The notes: generated by a model from the letters alone, not told the origin. 54,423 bases of DNA from Acetobacteraceae bacterium (GCA_027487385.1 JAIYDS010000248.1:1-54423), one strand, 5' to 3'. Positions 15,187-24,668 are shown, counted from the stretch's first letter. Translations and numbers: made by a program.

Positions 15187-16884
15187 TCAGGGCCGCAGCG
15201 GATAGGTGGCGGAGGAGAAGGCCGGCCCGCGCCGCGCCGCATCGGCCAGCGCCGCCACGCCACCCGCGCAGAAGGCGAGGCCCGTGACACCCGTGGCCTG
15301 CACGGCGCGGATCGCCGCCACCGGGCGGTCCGTTTCCGGCAGGTCGAGCAGCAGGCGGGAGCGCGCGGCGGGCGCGGCCCAGCCGGAATCGCCGAGCGGC
15401 GCTTGCGGCATCAGGACCAGATCGGCCAGCGGCGCGGGCCAGGTGCCGGCCTGCGGCGTGGCCGTGCTGGTCACCATCAGGCGCAGCCCGGGGCGCAGCG
15501 CCTCGGCCCGGCGCATGGCCGTCAGCGCCCATTGCCCGCGCTGGTCCAGGGAAACGGGCTGGGCGCGGCGCTGCCGGACCATCCAGGGGGCGGGATCGCG
15601 CGGCGGGCCGGGGGGGGCCGCGGCCAGGCCCCCTGCCCCTTCCAGCATCAGCCCATCGGCCGGGGCATGGCGCAGCATCTCCTGAACGAGCTCCGGGATG
15701 CGGGCCTCGCCCAGGCTCGCCGCCGCGGCGTCCAGCGAGAGCCGCACATAGGCGTCGGCGCCGCCGCGCGTGCGGATCTGCCAGACCAGCCGGCCCAGGA
15801 GATCCGCGCCGCTCGGCGTGAAGCGCGAGGGATACCAGGCCGGGCCCAGGCTGCCGTCGGCCATGCGCGCATGGCCGTCCAGCGCCACGAGGTTGGGGCC
15901 GAGCAGGCGGATCGCCTCGATGATCTCGCCCAGCTTCGCATCCTGCGCCGCCATGTCGCCCGCGGCGGCGACCACGCCGGGATCGAGGCAGAGCAGGCGC
16001 AGCGCGGGCGGCGATTCCTCGCGGAAGCGCAGGTTGTTGGCCAAGGCCGCGAGGTCCGGCGCCAGGCTCGGGTAGAAGCGGCCGATGGTGAGCGGGCGCT
16101 GCGAATCGGCGGGCTCGGGATCGAGCGTCAGGGTGAAGCGGAACCCGGCCGCCTGGGCGGCTTCCAGCGCGGGACCGGAATAGCGGCCAAAGGGCCAGAC
16201 CAGCGCGCGCGGCGCGCGGCCCAGCTCGCGCCGCATCAGCGCGGCGGAGCGGCGCAGGTCGCGCTCCACGCGCCGTCGCAGCGCCGCGTCATCCTCATAG
16301 CGGCCGGTCGCGGCGTCATAGGCCCAGGCGGCGGCGGCGGGCAGGAGGTTGCCCTGCGGATTGCCGAGCACCGTGCCGTGCAGCCCGTGGCTGTGCGAGG
16401 CGAATTCGACAAGGCCCGAAGCCTGCATCTCCCGCGCCTCGGCCCAGGTGATGAAATCCTCGCGCGGGCGCGGCTGGTCGCCATACATCACGGTGCCGCC
16501 CGCCGGAACCTCCATCCAGGCGCCGACCAGGGCGAAGACCGCCGGATAGCGATAGGCCAGCAGCAGCGGAAAGACGCGCGTGTAGGTGCTGCGATAGCCA
16601 TCGTCGAAGGTGATGAGGATGGCGCGCTCGGGCAGCGGGCGGCGGCCCTCGCGCGCGGCGGCGACGTCATCCAGCGAGATCGGGTTCCAGCGCTCGGCCT
16701 TCAGCCAGTCGAAGAAGGTGACGAGGCTGGAGCTGGTGATCGCATCGGCCGTCAGCTGGTCGCGCGTGTCGGCCACGTCGTGGAAGGCGACGACGACAAA
16801 GCGCTGCGCCGCGGGCGGCGCCAGGGAAATCTGCGCCGAGGCGGGCGCCATGAGCAGCAGAAGAAGGAGAAGGATGCGCGCCAT
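15187..16884 (-). CDS. pgaB: Poly-beta-1,6-GlcNAc N-deacetylase
   Basis: Periplasmic enzyme that partially deacetylates PNAG before export. Signal peptide MARILLLLLLLMAPASA without lipobox, unlike the lipoprotein of Escherichia coli. The N-terminal NodB-type deacetylase domain keeps FHDVAD, the metal-binding TFDDGYRSTY, the ASHSHGLHG histidines and the WPFGRYSG loop. The C-terminal half corresponds to the glycoside-hydrolase-like domain but reads DGLMLEGAGG where I expect an FHDD-type acidic pair, so it may be inactive. ATG 16884 is preferred; GTG 16890 overlapping the pgaA stop is the alternative. Second gene of pgaABCD. Confidence 0.9.
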   Translation of the reverse strand: MARILLLLLLLMAPASAQISLAPPAAQRFVVVAFHDVADTRDQLTADAITSSSLVTFFDWLKAERWNPISLDDVAAAREGRRPLPERAILITFDDGYRSTYTRVFPLLLAYRYPAVFALVGAWMEVPAGGTVMYGDQPRPREDFITWAEAREMQASGLVEFASHSHGLHGTVLGNPQGNLLPAAAAWAYDAATGRYEDDAALRRRVERDLRRSAALMRRELGRAPRALVWPFGRYSGPALEAAQAAGFRFTLTLDPEPADSQRPLTIGRFYPSLAPDLAALANNLRFREESPPALRLLCLDPGVVAAAGDMAAQDAKLGEIIEAIRLLGPNLVALDGHARMADGSLGPAWYPSRFTPSGADLLGRLVWQIRTRGGADAYVRLSLDAAAASLGEARIPELVQEMLRHAPADGLMLEGAGGLAAAPPGPPRDPAPWMVRQRRAQPVSLDQRGQWALTAMRRAEALRPGLRLMVTSTATPQAGTWPAPLADLVLMPQAPLGDSGWAAPAARSRLLLDLPETDRPVAAIRAVQATGVTGLAFCAGGVAALADAARRGPAFSSATYPLRP

Positions 16885-16886
16885 GG

Positions 16887-19574
16887 TCACAACCGCTGGG
16901 TCAGGGCGAAGACCAGCGCCACGCCGCGCCAGGAATCGCCGTCATAAATCCGGCGCGCGAATTGCACGCCGTAGCGGAATTCCGTCATCGGGTCGAACCG
17001 CCAGCGATGCTCATAGGCCGCCGTGCCGATCCAGCCCGCGCCGAAGCCTTGCTGCGTGTAGCTGCCGGCATCCAGCGTCACCGCCTGCACGAAGGAATTC
17101 TCGTAGAAGCGCCAGGTGACATGCTCGATGGCGAGGCCCGCCGTCGCGGTGAAATCCCGGCTGGGGGCGAAATAGGGGCCGGTGTTGAGGCTGTTGCTGG
17201 AGGTGAAGAGATCGCCGCGCAGCGTCACGTCCAGATGCGGCAGATCAAGGATGCGCTGGCGTGCCTCGATGCCGCCGGAGAGCCGCCGATTGCCATCCGA
17301 GAAGGGGGCATAGGCGAAGCTGCCGGAGACGGAGGTGGACTCGCTGTGCCGCCACGTCACCCGCGCCGCCACCTCATCCGCCGTGATGCCGTAGCGCAGC
17401 GCGCGCAGGGGCGTGGAGGTGGCGAAGCGCTCGCCGGAGAGGCCGATGCGCCAGGTGTCGAAGGGCTGCCAATCCGCCGTCACCCCGCCGCCCGTGCCGT
17501 TCCAGGTGCCGGTGTTCTGCGTGACATAGGCGGTGGCGCGGAACTGCGGCAGGCGGAATTCCGCGCCCGCGCCCATGCGGTTGCGCTGCACATAGCCCTC
17601 GACCGGATGCGCCGTCGCCACGCTGCCCAGGGCGAAGATGCGCCAATTCTCCGCGATGGGCGGCGAATAGAGCCGCACCACCGCCTCCAGCGAGCGGCCG
17701 CTGGAATTGCTGCCGCCGCCGGTGCTGTCGCCCGGCTTCACCTCCAGCTCCAGCACGAAGCGCCGCTGCGCGCGGGCTTCGAGGGCGAGGCGCTGCACCG
17801 CCAGGTTTTCCGGCCAGATGGCGAGCAGCTCCGCGATCCGCCGGTCCGCCTCGGTGAAGCGGAAGCGCGACAGCGCCAGTTCCGCCAGGGCGATGCGCGC
17901 GCCCAGCGTCTGCGGCGCCAGGCCGTGGCCGATCTCCGTCTCCGTCCCGGCGCTCCAGGGCCAGCCGCGCGCGCCCATGATGGCGGCGGTCGCCAGCCGC
18001 GTTTCCTGGTCCGCGGGCGCGCCCTCGGCGAGGGGGGTGATGCGCGCCCAGGCCTCCGCCAGCTGGTCCCCGTAGAATCGAGCCTGGGCGGCGGAAAGCG
18101 CGGCGCCCGGGAAATCCGGATTGGGGTAGCGGCTCGGGTCATCCAGGAAGCGGCGCCAGCCGGGCTGGTCGGCGAGCGCGCCATCCACCGCGTTGTAGGC
18201 GGTGCGGAAATCCTCGGCCTCCACCGCCGCGTAGAAGACGCCGCTGCGGGCGGTCAGGCTGCCAGGATCGGCCTGGAGCACGGCCTGGTATTCCGCCAAG
18301 GCCTCGCGCGGGCGGCGCAGATGAAGCAGCGCATCGGCGCGGGCCTCGCGCACATAGGGCGGCAGGGGGGCGTCGGCCGCCAGCGCGTCGGCTTCCGCCA
18401 GGGCCTCGGCCATGCGGACCCGGTCGCGCAGGGCGACCACACGATCCAGCCGGATCTGGCGGCGCAGGCCGGCGGGCGGCCCTTCGGCCAGCAGGGCCTC
18501 CAGCCGGGCGATGGCCGCATCCGTGCCCTCGAAGCGCCGCTCCGGCTCGGGCGGGCGGACGGTGTTGCCGAAGCGCACATCGGCGGCCGCCATCTCGGCC
18601 CTCAGCGGCAGGCGATCCGCGCCCTCGGCCAAGGGCGGTGGCGCATCGGCGATCACCGCCGCGCCATGCGGCCCGCCCAGGCCCCGCAGCACCCGCGCCG
18701 TCCCGGCGCGCGCCTCGGTGTTTCGGGGGGCGGTCCGCGTCGCATCGGCGTAATGGCGCAGCGCCGCGAAGCGCTCGCCGGCGCGCTCCTCGGCATAGGC
18801 CAGGGCCAGAAGCCGCTCGATCGGCGGCGCGCGGCGGGCGGCGGGCGATTGCAGCAGCGCCCTGGCCTCGGCCGGGCGGTCGGCATCGGTCAGGATCAGC
18901 GCCAGCAGGATGGTCCAGGTCGGGTTTCCGGGGAATTGGCGCATCCCCTCGCGCGCGCTCGCTTCGGCCTCGGCGAATTGGCGGGCGTCGCGCTGGGCGC
19001 GGGTGGTGGCGAGCAGGCCGGCGGCGCGGCTGGCCGCCTGGCCGGCCTCGCGCTGGCGCAGATAGGCCTCGGCCCGCGCGCGCTCGCCGGCATCGGCGGC
19101 ACGAGCGCGCGGCGTCGCCAGCACGGCCTCGGCCTCGGCCAACCGCCCCGCATCGGTGAGGATCAAGGCCAGCAGGATGGGCCAGACCTCCTCGCGCCCG
19201 AAGCGGGCCAGGCCCTGCCGCGCCAGGGCTTCGGCCTGGGCCCAGCGCCGCTCATCCCGCGCGGCGCGGGTCGCGGCCAGCAGCGCGTAGCTGGGCAAGG
19301 GCTGCCCGCCCAGGCGGCGCAGCACGGCGAGCGCCTCGGCCGGCCGGCCATTCTGCTGCAGCAGGGTGAGCAGGTCCGCCCCCACCAGCGGATCAGGGGT
19401 GCCCGCATCCAGCAGTCCGCGCAGCGTGGCGATGGCGGCCTCCGGGCGGCCGGCGCGCGCTTCCAGCACGGCCGCCTCGCGCGGGGATTGGGCCAGGGCC
19501 GGGCCCACCAACAGCGCCAGCGCCAGCGCCAGAGGACCTGCCTGCCCGCTCCCCACCTTCGATCCAGCCCCCAA
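16887..19574 (-). CDS. pgaA: Poly-GlcNAc export outer-membrane porin with TPR domain
   Basis: Outer-membrane exporter of the PNAG operon, about 895 residues. A hydrophobic signal (PLALALALLVGPALA) is followed by roughly 450 residues of alanine-rich TPR-like helices (repeated EALARQGLARFGREEVWPIL patterns), then a beta-barrel with alternating aromatic residues ending in a C-terminal ALVFALTQRL strand. No ATG opens this frame near the signal peptide. I place the start at TTG 19574, with GTG 19556 as alternative. It is the first gene of the operon and is divergent from the DUF1244 gene with about 100 bases between. Confidence 0.87.
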   Translation of the reverse strand: MGAGSKVGSGQAGPLALALALLVGPALAQSPREAAVLEARAGRPEAAIATLRGLLDAGTPDPLVGADLLTLLQQNGRPAEALAVLRRLGGQPLPSYALLAATRAARDERRWAQAEALARQGLARFGREEVWPILLALILTDAGRLAEAEAVLATPRARAADAGERARAEAYLRQREAGQAASRAAGLLATTRAQRDARQFAEAEASAREGMRQFPGNPTWTILLALILTDADRPAEARALLQSPAARRAPPIERLLALAYAEERAGERFAALRHYADATRTAPRNTEARAGTARVLRGLGGPHGAAVIADAPPPLAEGADRLPLRAEMAAADVRFGNTVRPPEPERRFEGTDAAIARLEALLAEGPPAGLRRQIRLDRVVALRDRVRMAEALAEADALAADAPLPPYVREARADALLHLRRPREALAEYQAVLQADPGSLTARSGVFYAAVEAEDFRTAYNAVDGALADQPGWRRFLDDPSRYPNPDFPGAALSAAQARFYGDQLAEAWARITPLAEGAPADQETRLATAAIMGARGWPWSAGTETEIGHGLAPQTLGARIALAELALSRFRFTEADRRIAELLAIWPENLAVQRLALEARAQRRFVLELEVKPGDSTGGGSNSSGRSLEAVVRLYSPPIAENWRIFALGSVATAHPVEGYVQRNRMGAGAEFRLPQFRATAYVTQNTGTWNGTGGGVTADWQPFDTWRIGLSGERFATSTPLRALRYGITADEVAARVTWRHSESTSVSGSFAYAPFSDGNRRLSGGIEARQRILDLPHLDVTLRGDLFTSSNSLNTGPYFAPSRDFTATAGLAIEHVTWRFYENSFVQAVTLDAGSYTQQGFGAGWIGTAAYEHRWRFDPMTEFRYGVQFARRIYDGDSWRGVALVFALTQRL

Positions 19575-19674
19575 TCTTCGCCGGGAATAACATACCCATG
19601 CCCACCAAGGCTGCGCCAGCCGGCTTGAAGCCACCGCAGGCGAAGCGCATCTGTGGGGCGAAGGAGCACCCCAT

Positions 19675-20013
19675 ATGCCGATCCCGCAGCCCGAGGCCCA
19701 ACTCGCCCTGGACGCCGACCCCGCCACCCGCGACCGCATCGAGGCCGCGGCCTTCCGCAAGCTCGTCGCGCATCTGCGCGAGCGTTCGGATGTGCAGAAC
19801 ATCGACATGATGAACCTGGCCGGCTTCTGCCGGAACTGCGTGAGCCGCTGGTACCAGGAAGCCGCAGCCGATGCCGGCACCACGCTGGAGACGCCCGCGG
19901 CGCGCGAGATCATCTACGGCATGGACTACAAGGCCTGGCAGGCGGCCAACCAGAAGGAGGCGAGCGCCGAGCAGAAGGCGGCCTTCGGCGCGGCCATGGC
20001 CAAGCACGGATAG
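19675..20013 (+). CDS. DUF1244 family protein
   Basis: A 112-residue cytoplasmic protein of the DUF1244 family, conserved in alphaproteobacteria and of unknown function. The diagnostic core is RKLVAHLRERSDVQNIDMMN followed by LAGFCRNCVSRWYQEAA, with GMDYKAWQA near the C-terminus. The two cysteines in FCRNC could bind metal, but this is not established. AAGGAG lies 8 bases before the ATG. It is followed 42 bases later by gapR on the same strand and is divergent from pgaA. Confidence 0.9.
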   Translation: MPIPQPEAQLALDADPATRDRIEAAAFRKLVAHLRERSDVQNIDMMNLAGFCRNCVSRWYQEAAADAGTTLETPAAREIIYGMDYKAWQAANQKEASAEQKAAFGAAMAKHG

Positions 20014-20055
20014 AGGCGCTACCTCCCTCGGCCTGTTTCCGAACCGAGAGAGACC

Positions 20056-20352
20056 ATGTCAGACAGTGAAGACGCGAAAGCCAGCCGCAAGCGCCAGGCG
20101 GATGCGCCCGATGCCGATACCGGCGGCATCGCGGCCGACCGGCTGCGCTCCATCGTGGACCGCATCGAGCGCCTGGAAGAAGAGCGCAAGGCGCTGGGCG
20201 ACGACATCAAGGACATCTACGCCGAGGCGAAATCCGCGGGCTTCGACGTGAAGGTGGTCCGCCAGATCATCCGCCTGCGCAAGCAGGAGCCGGCCGAGGT
20301 GGAGGAGCAGGAGACCCTGCTTGACCTGTACCGCCGCGCGCTGGGCATGTGA
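20056..20352 (+). CDS. gapR: GapR nucleoid-associated protein (DUF2312)
   Basis: Small alphaproteobacterial nucleoid protein. In Caulobacter GapR encircles overtwisted DNA ahead of forks and polymerases. The 98-residue protein has an acidic/basic N-terminal tail (about 30 residues), then the conserved coiled-coil [40 protein letters not shown] and [10 protein letters not shown] motifs, ending [10 protein letters not shown]. The length is normal. Its stop overlaps the GTG start of the TPR/OGT gene, so the two are probably co-translated. Confidence 0.95.
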   Translation: MSDSEDAKASRKRQADAPDADTGGIAADRLRSIVDRIERLEEERKALGDDIKDIYAEAKSAGFDVKVVRQIIRLRKQEPAEVEEQETLLDLYRRALGM

Positions 20353-22442
20353 GCGCCGGCGGCCGCGACCCGGCGGCGCTGGCCCGGCAGGCGCTGGCCC
20401 TGCATGAGGCCGGCCGCCTGAAGGAAGCCGCGCCGCTCTATGATCGCGCGCTGGCCCTGCGCCCGCGCGATGCCGCGCTGCTCGGCCTGGCCGGCGCGCT
20501 GCAGATGCAGCTGGGCAAGGCCGGGCTGGCCGTGAAGCTGCTGCGCCGGGCCCTGGCCGAGCGCCCGGACCAGCCCGATGCCTGGCACAATCTCGGCGCC
20601 GCCCTGATGAAGCTCGACCGTGCCGGCGAGGCGGCGGAGGCCTTCGGCGCGGCGGCGCGCCTCACCCCCGACCAGCCGGCCGCCTGGTTCGGCCTGGGGC
20701 AGGCGCAACGCGCCTTGGGCCAGCCGGAGCCGGCCATGGCGTCGTTCCGCCGCGTCCTGGAGCTCGCGCCGGAGCATGCGCCCGCCCAGGCGCTGCTCGG
20801 CACGCTGCTGGACGAGGCCGGAGCGCCGACCGAGGCCGAGCCGCTGCTGCGCCAGGCGGTGCAGCGCCATCCCGAACAGGCGGCCTGGTGGAACAGCCTG
20901 GGCCTGGTCCTGCACCACCGCGAGGCGCTGGCGGAGGCCGAGGCCTGTTATCACCAAGCCCTCCGCCTGGAGCCGGATTTGGAGGCGGCGCTCGGCAATC
21001 TGGGCACGCTGCTGGTCCAGCAGCGGCGCGGGGCCGAGGCTGCCTCCCGGCTCGCTGCCGGCCTCGCCGCCCGGGATGCGGCGCGCCGCCCGGTTTCGGC
21101 CGAGCTGCTGGACGCGCTCTTCGGCGCGCGGCGGCTGATCTGCGACTGGCGGGACCATGCCGCGCTGTGTCGCCGCCTGGCCGACTTGCGGGAAGCCACC
21201 CCGCACCAGCTTTACCAGGAGGCCTCGCCTGCCCGGCTCCGCCGGGTCACCGAGGCCCTGGTTGCGCGGCAGCGCCGCCCGCCCCTCGCCACGCCGCTGC
21301 CGCATCGCCGCCAGCCGGGGCCGATCCGGCTGGGCTATCTCTCCCACGATCTGCACGCCCATGCGACGGCCTATCTGATCGCCGAGGTGCTGGAGCGGCA
21401 TGACCGAACCCGCTTCCACATCACCGCCTATTCCACCGGCCCCGAGGATGGCAGCCCGATGCGCGCCCGGCTGCGCGCCGCGGTGGCGGATTTCCAGGAT
21501 GTCTCCGCCTTGTCCGATGCGGCGCTGGTGGCCCGGATCGCGGCGGATGGGACGGAGTTGCTGGTGGACCTCAAGGGCTGGACCGAGCATGGGCGGGTGC
21601 AGGCCCTGGCCTGGCGCCCGGCCCCGGTGCAGGCCAGCTGGCTCGGCTATCCCGGCACGCTGGGCGCGGATTGGATCGATTATGCCATCGTGGATGGCGT
21701 GATCGCCCCGCCAGGTGCGGAGGCGCATTTCACCGAGAAGCTGGTCCGCCTGCCGGATTGCTACCAGCCCAATGACCGGCAGCGGCGCATCGGCCCTGCG
21801 CCGGGGCGCAGCGAGGCCGGCCTGCCCCCCGAAGGCCTGGTGCTGGCCTGCTTCTGCCAGACGCTGAAGCTGTCGCCGGAGGTCTTCGCGCTCTGGATGC
21901 GGGCGCTGGCGGCGACCCCGGGGGCTGTGCTTTGGCTGTTGGCGGCGGCGCCCGAGGCGATGGAAAACCTGCGGCGCGAGGCTGGTTCGCGGGGCGTGGC
22001 GCCGGAGCGGCTGGTCTTCGCGCAGCACCTGCCGCTGGAGCAGCATCTGGCGCGCTATGCCCTGGTGGACCTCGCGCTCGACACCTTCCCTTATGGCAGC
22101 CACACCACGGCCTCCGACGCGCTTTGGGCGGGCTGTCCGCAGCTGGCCATCACCGGGGAATGCTTCGCCGCCCGGGTTTCCACCAGCATCGTCACGGCGA
22201 TGGGCCTGCCGGAACTGGCGGCACCCGGCCTGGCGGCGCATGAGGCGCTGCTGCTGCGGCTTTGCGCCGATGCGCCGGCCCGTGCGGCGTTGCGGGCTCG
22301 GGTCGCGGCCGCCCGCGCGACGGCGCCGCTTTTCGACACGCCGCGCTTTGTGGCCCATCTGGAGGCCGCCTATGCGGCCATGGTGGCCCGCTACCGGGCG
22401 GGGCTTCCGCCGGCCGCCATGGCGATCGCCGCCGGCGAATAG
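20349..22442 (+). CDS. TPR protein with O-GlcNAc transferase (SPINDLY-like) C-terminal domain
   Basis: About 697 residues. Residues 1-210 hold five to six TPR repeats (for example [20 protein letters not shown]). Residues about 320-690 form the Glyco_transf_41 domain: [19 protein letters not shown], the [10 protein letters not shown] and [20 protein letters not shown] motifs, then [16 protein letters not shown] and [19 protein letters not shown]. These match bacterial SPINDLY/OGT-like proteins, which glycosylate proteins such as flagellins or transfer other sugars. The substrate is unknown. GTG start overlaps the gapR stop. A dispersed repeat copy follows the stop codon. Confidence 0.88.
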   Translation: MSAGGRDPAALARQALALHEAGRLKEAAPLYDRALALRPRDAALLGLAGALQMQLGKAGLAVKLLRRALAERPDQPDAWHNLGAALMKLDRAGEAAEAFGAAARLTPDQPAAWFGLGQAQRALGQPEPAMASFRRVLELAPEHAPAQALLGTLLDEAGAPTEAEPLLRQAVQRHPEQAAWWNSLGLVLHHREALAEAEACYHQALRLEPDLEAALGNLGTLLVQQRRGAEAASRLAAGLAARDAARRPVSAELLDALFGARRLICDWRDHAALCRRLADLREATPHQLYQEASPARLRRVTEALVARQRRPPLATPLPHRRQPGPIRLGYLSHDLHAHATAYLIAEVLERHDRTRFHITAYSTGPEDGSPMRARLRAAVADFQDVSALSDAALVARIAADGTELLVDLKGWTEHGRVQALAWRPAPVQASWLGYPGTLGADWIDYAIVDGVIAPPGAEAHFTEKLVRLPDCYQPNDRQRRIGPAPGRSEAGLPPEGLVLACFCQTLKLSPEVFALWMRALAATPGAVLWLLAAAPEAMENLRREAGSRGVAPERLVFAQHLPLEQHLARYALVDLALDTFPYGSHTTASDALWAGCPQLAITGECFAARVSTSIVTAMGLPELAAPGLAAHEALLLRLCADAPARAALRARVAAARATAPLFDTPRFVAHLEAAYAAMVARYRAGLPPAAMAIAAGE

Positions 22443-22491
22443 GCGCGCGGCTGGAGCGGGATCCGCGCATGTTGACGGATCGGATGAGAGG

Positions 22492-22527
22492 GCCTCCGGC
22501 GGCTGGGGCCGAAAGTCCCCAGACCCC
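22492..22527 (+). repeat. Dispersed GC-rich intergenic repeat, forward copy
   Basis: Reads GCCTCCGGCGGCTGGGGCC, GAAAGT, then CCCCAGACCCC: one base off the family consensus in the second stem arm. It lies downstream of the OGT-like gene. A decayed reverse arm (GGCGGGGCCCCAGCCGGCAGG) is recognisable at about 22581-22601. Confidence 0.75.
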
Positions 22528-22606
22528 AGGATTGGTTTGATCGCCCTCCAGGCCTTGTGTCTGTTCTGCCCGTGGAAGGTGGGCGGGGCCCCAGCCGGCA
22601 GGGGCG

Positions 22607-22647
22607 CTTTTCCCTTTGCGGGAAGGCGATCTGATCGGTCGAAGTCA
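22607..22647. repeat. 41-bp flank repeat, copy 1
   Basis: This 41-base stretch, containing GAAGGCGATCTGATCGGTCG and AAGTCA, matches 35 of 41 positions at 24794-24834. Both lie just outside the reverse arm of a dispersed-repeat pair, so the repeat unit extends beyond the GC-rich hairpin. No ORF or other signal is seen in this 266-base gap (22443-22708). Confidence 0.7.
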
Positions 22648-22708
22648 GGAAGTTCTGGCCTGAGAGGCTGATTCACGCCTTGGTGATCCCACCAGGGCCG
22701 ATCCGGCA

Positions 22709-23461
22709 TCATGCCCGCGCGAGCACAAGCGCCGCCCAGGTCAGGGCGGCCCAGCCGCCAGAGATGCCCCAGGCCAGGCTGGGCCTGGGCCAGAGCCAGA
22801 TGGCGAAGGGGATGGCCTGCATGGCATGGATCGCCAGAAAATGCGCGACGCGCAGATCACCCGCGGCGAAGGACCAATAGAAGGGCGGCCAGCCCGCCGC
22901 ATTGCTGCCCGCCCCCACCCAGGCGGAGCCCTGCCCGCCAATGGCAAACCCCGTGACGCCGCCCAGCACGCCCGTGAGGAGAAGGCCAAGCCCAGCGGCA
23001 AGGCGCGCCGCGCGCGGCATCGCCGCGTTGCCGCGCCACAGGATCATCAAGCCGAGCAGCGCGGCGCCGGCCACCAGCAGCGTGGCGCCCAGGCCCATCA
23101 GCCCATAGACCAGGGCGCCCAGCGCATCGCGGGCGAAATGCGACGGCGCCCCCCAGGCGGCGCGCCAGGTGATCCAGCCCTGCTCGAAGACCGCCATGGC
23201 CAGCATCACGAGCACCACCGCCCGCGCGACCCGCCCCGCCTGCTGCGCCGGCGAGAGGGCCGGCCAGAGCCAGGCCAGCGTCCAGAACCAGGCGACGAAG
23301 GAAGCGGCGAATTTGGCCGGCTTCACCCAGACGGAAACGCCGTCAAACAGCCGCGGGTCGAAGGCGGCCAGCCCCAGGCACAGGGCGAGCAGCCCCAGCG
23401 CCACCCACCCGGCGCGGGCGAAATCCGGCTGGCGGCGATGGAGTTCGGCGAAGAGGCTCAT
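22709..23461 (-). CDS. Multi-pass membrane protein of unknown function
   Basis: A 250-residue integral membrane protein with about seven hydrophobic segments (for example GWVALGLLALCLGLAAFDP, AARLAAGLGLLLTGVLGG and LRVAHFLAIHAMQAIPFA). Histidines and aromatic residues sit in the membrane near HFLAIHAMQ, but I cannot assign a function. Its ATG overlaps the stop of the upstream ABA4-like gene (ATGA), so the two are co-translated and probably act together in the membrane. Confidence 0.8.
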   Translation of the reverse strand: MSLFAELHRRQPDFARAGWVALGLLALCLGLAAFDPRLFDGVSVWVKPAKFAASFVAWFWTLAWLWPALSPAQQAGRVARAVVLVMLAMAVFEQGWITWRAAWGAPSHFARDALGALVYGLMGLGATLLVAGAALLGLMILWRGNAAMPRAARLAAGLGLLLTGVLGGVTGFAIGGQGSAWVGAGSNAAGWPPFYWSFAAGDLRVAHFLAIHAMQAIPFAIWLWPRPSLAWGISGGWAALTWAALVLARA

Positions 23462-23868
23462 CGCCGCGCCGCCCGCAACCCGAAGAAGACCAGCAGGCCG
23501 AGCGGCCCCAACAGGAAGGTGGGCGGCAGGGCGAGCCAGAGGATCCAGCGGGGCAAGCCCTCTTCCGTGGCGCGGCGGGCCATCCAGGCGCCGATGAAAA
23601 GGTCGAAGGCCAGGTAGTGCAGCCAGCCGGCAAGCAGCACCCAGGGCGAGGCAAAGAGCGCGGCGACGCCGGCCAGGGTGGAAAACCCGCCCTCGGCCGC
23701 GGGCATGGCGAAGGCCAGGATCGCCCCATAGGCCAGGGCAAAGGTCACCGGCAGCGCCACGCCGCAGAGCCACCAGTTCACCGGGCGCCGGCGCGGAAAG
23801 AGCAGCAGCGCCACCCAACCGGCCAGGGCCAGGCTATTGGCGAGGGTGAAAAGGGTCTCGGGGTTCAT
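23458..23868 (-). CDS. ABA4-like membrane protein (DUF4281)
   Basis: A 136-residue protein with four hydrophobic helices. The MNPETLFTLANSLALAGWVA start and the DLFIGAWMARRATEEGLPRW segment before the last helix match the ABA4-like family, named after a plant protein needed for neoxanthin synthesis; the bacterial members have no fixed function. First gene of a two-gene operon, divergent from a TetR regulator. A consensus TTGACA -35 box lies upstream. Confidence 0.78.
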   Translation of the reverse strand: MNPETLFTLANSLALAGWVALLLFPRRRPVNWWLCGVALPVTFALAYGAILAFAMPAAEGGFSTLAGVAALFASPWVLLAGWLHYLAFDLFIGAWMARRATEEGLPRWILWLALPPTFLLGPLGLLVFFGLRAARR

Positions 23869-23877
23869 CGCGTCTGT

Positions 23878-23928
23878 CCATTGGTAAGTTCGGCATAACG
23901 GGGCGATCTGACCATTGTCAAGTTCAGC
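23878..23928. promoter_or_regulatory. Divergent promoter region with two direct repeats (candidate TetR operator)
   Basis: CCATTGGTAAGTTCGGC (23878-23894) and CCATTGTCAAGTTCAGC (23912-23928) share 14 of 17 bases and start 34 bases apart, about three helical turns. A minus-strand promoter for the ABA4-like gene overlaps them: TTGACA (23921-23916), 18-base spacer, TATGCC (23897-23892). On the plus strand TTGTCA (23915-23920), 17 bases and GATACC would start transcription close to the TetR ATG at 23950, giving a leaderless or near-leaderless mRNA. Binding by the neighbouring TetR protein is inferred. Confidence 0.5.
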
Positions 23929-23949
23929 CTGCGGCGCGATACCCGGGGC

Positions 23950-24597
23950 ATGGCCGTCATCCCCAAGCCGCCCGGGCGCTTCCACCATGGCGATCTGCGC
24001 CGCGCGCTGCTCGATGCCCTGGCCGAGGCGTTGCGCGAACAGCCGCCCGAAGCGCTCTCGCTCCGCGATCTCGCGCGCCGCGCGGGCGTGGCGCACAGCG
24101 CCGCCGCGCCGCATTTCGGCGACAAGCGCGGCCTGCTGACCGCCTTCGCCACCGAAGGCTATGCGCGCCTGGCCGAGGCGCAGCGCGCGACCATGGCCGC
24201 CGCCCCGCCCGATCCGGCCGCGCAGCTCGCCGCCTCGGGCCGGGGCTATCTGGGTTTCGCGCGGCGCCATCCCGGGCATTTCCGGCTGATGATGCGGGCC
24301 GATCTGCTGGATGGCACAAACCCTGCCCTGGGCGCTGCGCAGGCCGCCGCCTGGCAGCCGCTGGCCGAGGCGATCCGCGCCGGCACACCCGGGCTGGACC
24401 CGGCGCATCGCCATGCGCGGATGGTCCTCGCCTGGTCGGGCGTGCATGGCTTCGCGGCGCTGACGGCGGAAAAGGCCGGCGCGGTGCTGGCGGGGGAGCT
24501 GGGGGCGGAAGCGGCGGAAGCGGCGCTGATCGAGGGGTTGGTCGCCGCCTGCCTTCGGCCGTACGGCGCTGACGCCGGCCCGTCCGACCCTTGCTGA
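23950..24597 (+). CDS. TetR/AcrR family transcriptional regulator
   Basis: A 215-residue DNA-binding repressor. The N-terminal helix-turn-helix reads LSLRDLARRAGVAHSAAAPH followed by FGDKRGLLTAFATEGY (about residues 36-70). The C-terminal ligand domain has the WHG-type wording RHPGHFRLMMR and ARMVLAWSGVHGFAAL. It is divergent from the ABA4-like/membrane-protein operon and probably controls it. No Shine-Dalgarno is apparent, consistent with a leaderless start. Confidence 0.9.
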   Translation: MAVIPKPPGRFHHGDLRRALLDALAEALREQPPEALSLRDLARRAGVAHSAAAPHFGDKRGLLTAFATEGYARLAEAQRATMAAAPPDPAAQLAASGRGYLGFARRHPGHFRLMMRADLLDGTNPALGAAQAAAWQPLAEAIRAGTPGLDPAHRHARMVLAWSGVHGFAALTAEKAGAVLAGELGAEAAEAALIEGLVAACLRPYGADAGPSDPC

Positions 24598-24668
24598 GGG
24601 AATGATTCACGCCAAAACCCCGCGACCGTGACGAATGGAGAGTGCCGTTGGGGGAAAGGAAAAAACGG

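Noticed and set aside
20217-22712. Long open frame on the minus strand opposite the TPR/OGT gene (over 800 codons)
   Set aside because: It is a high-GC antisense shadow: no domain, arginine/glycine/glutamine-rich composition, and it runs through a repeat.
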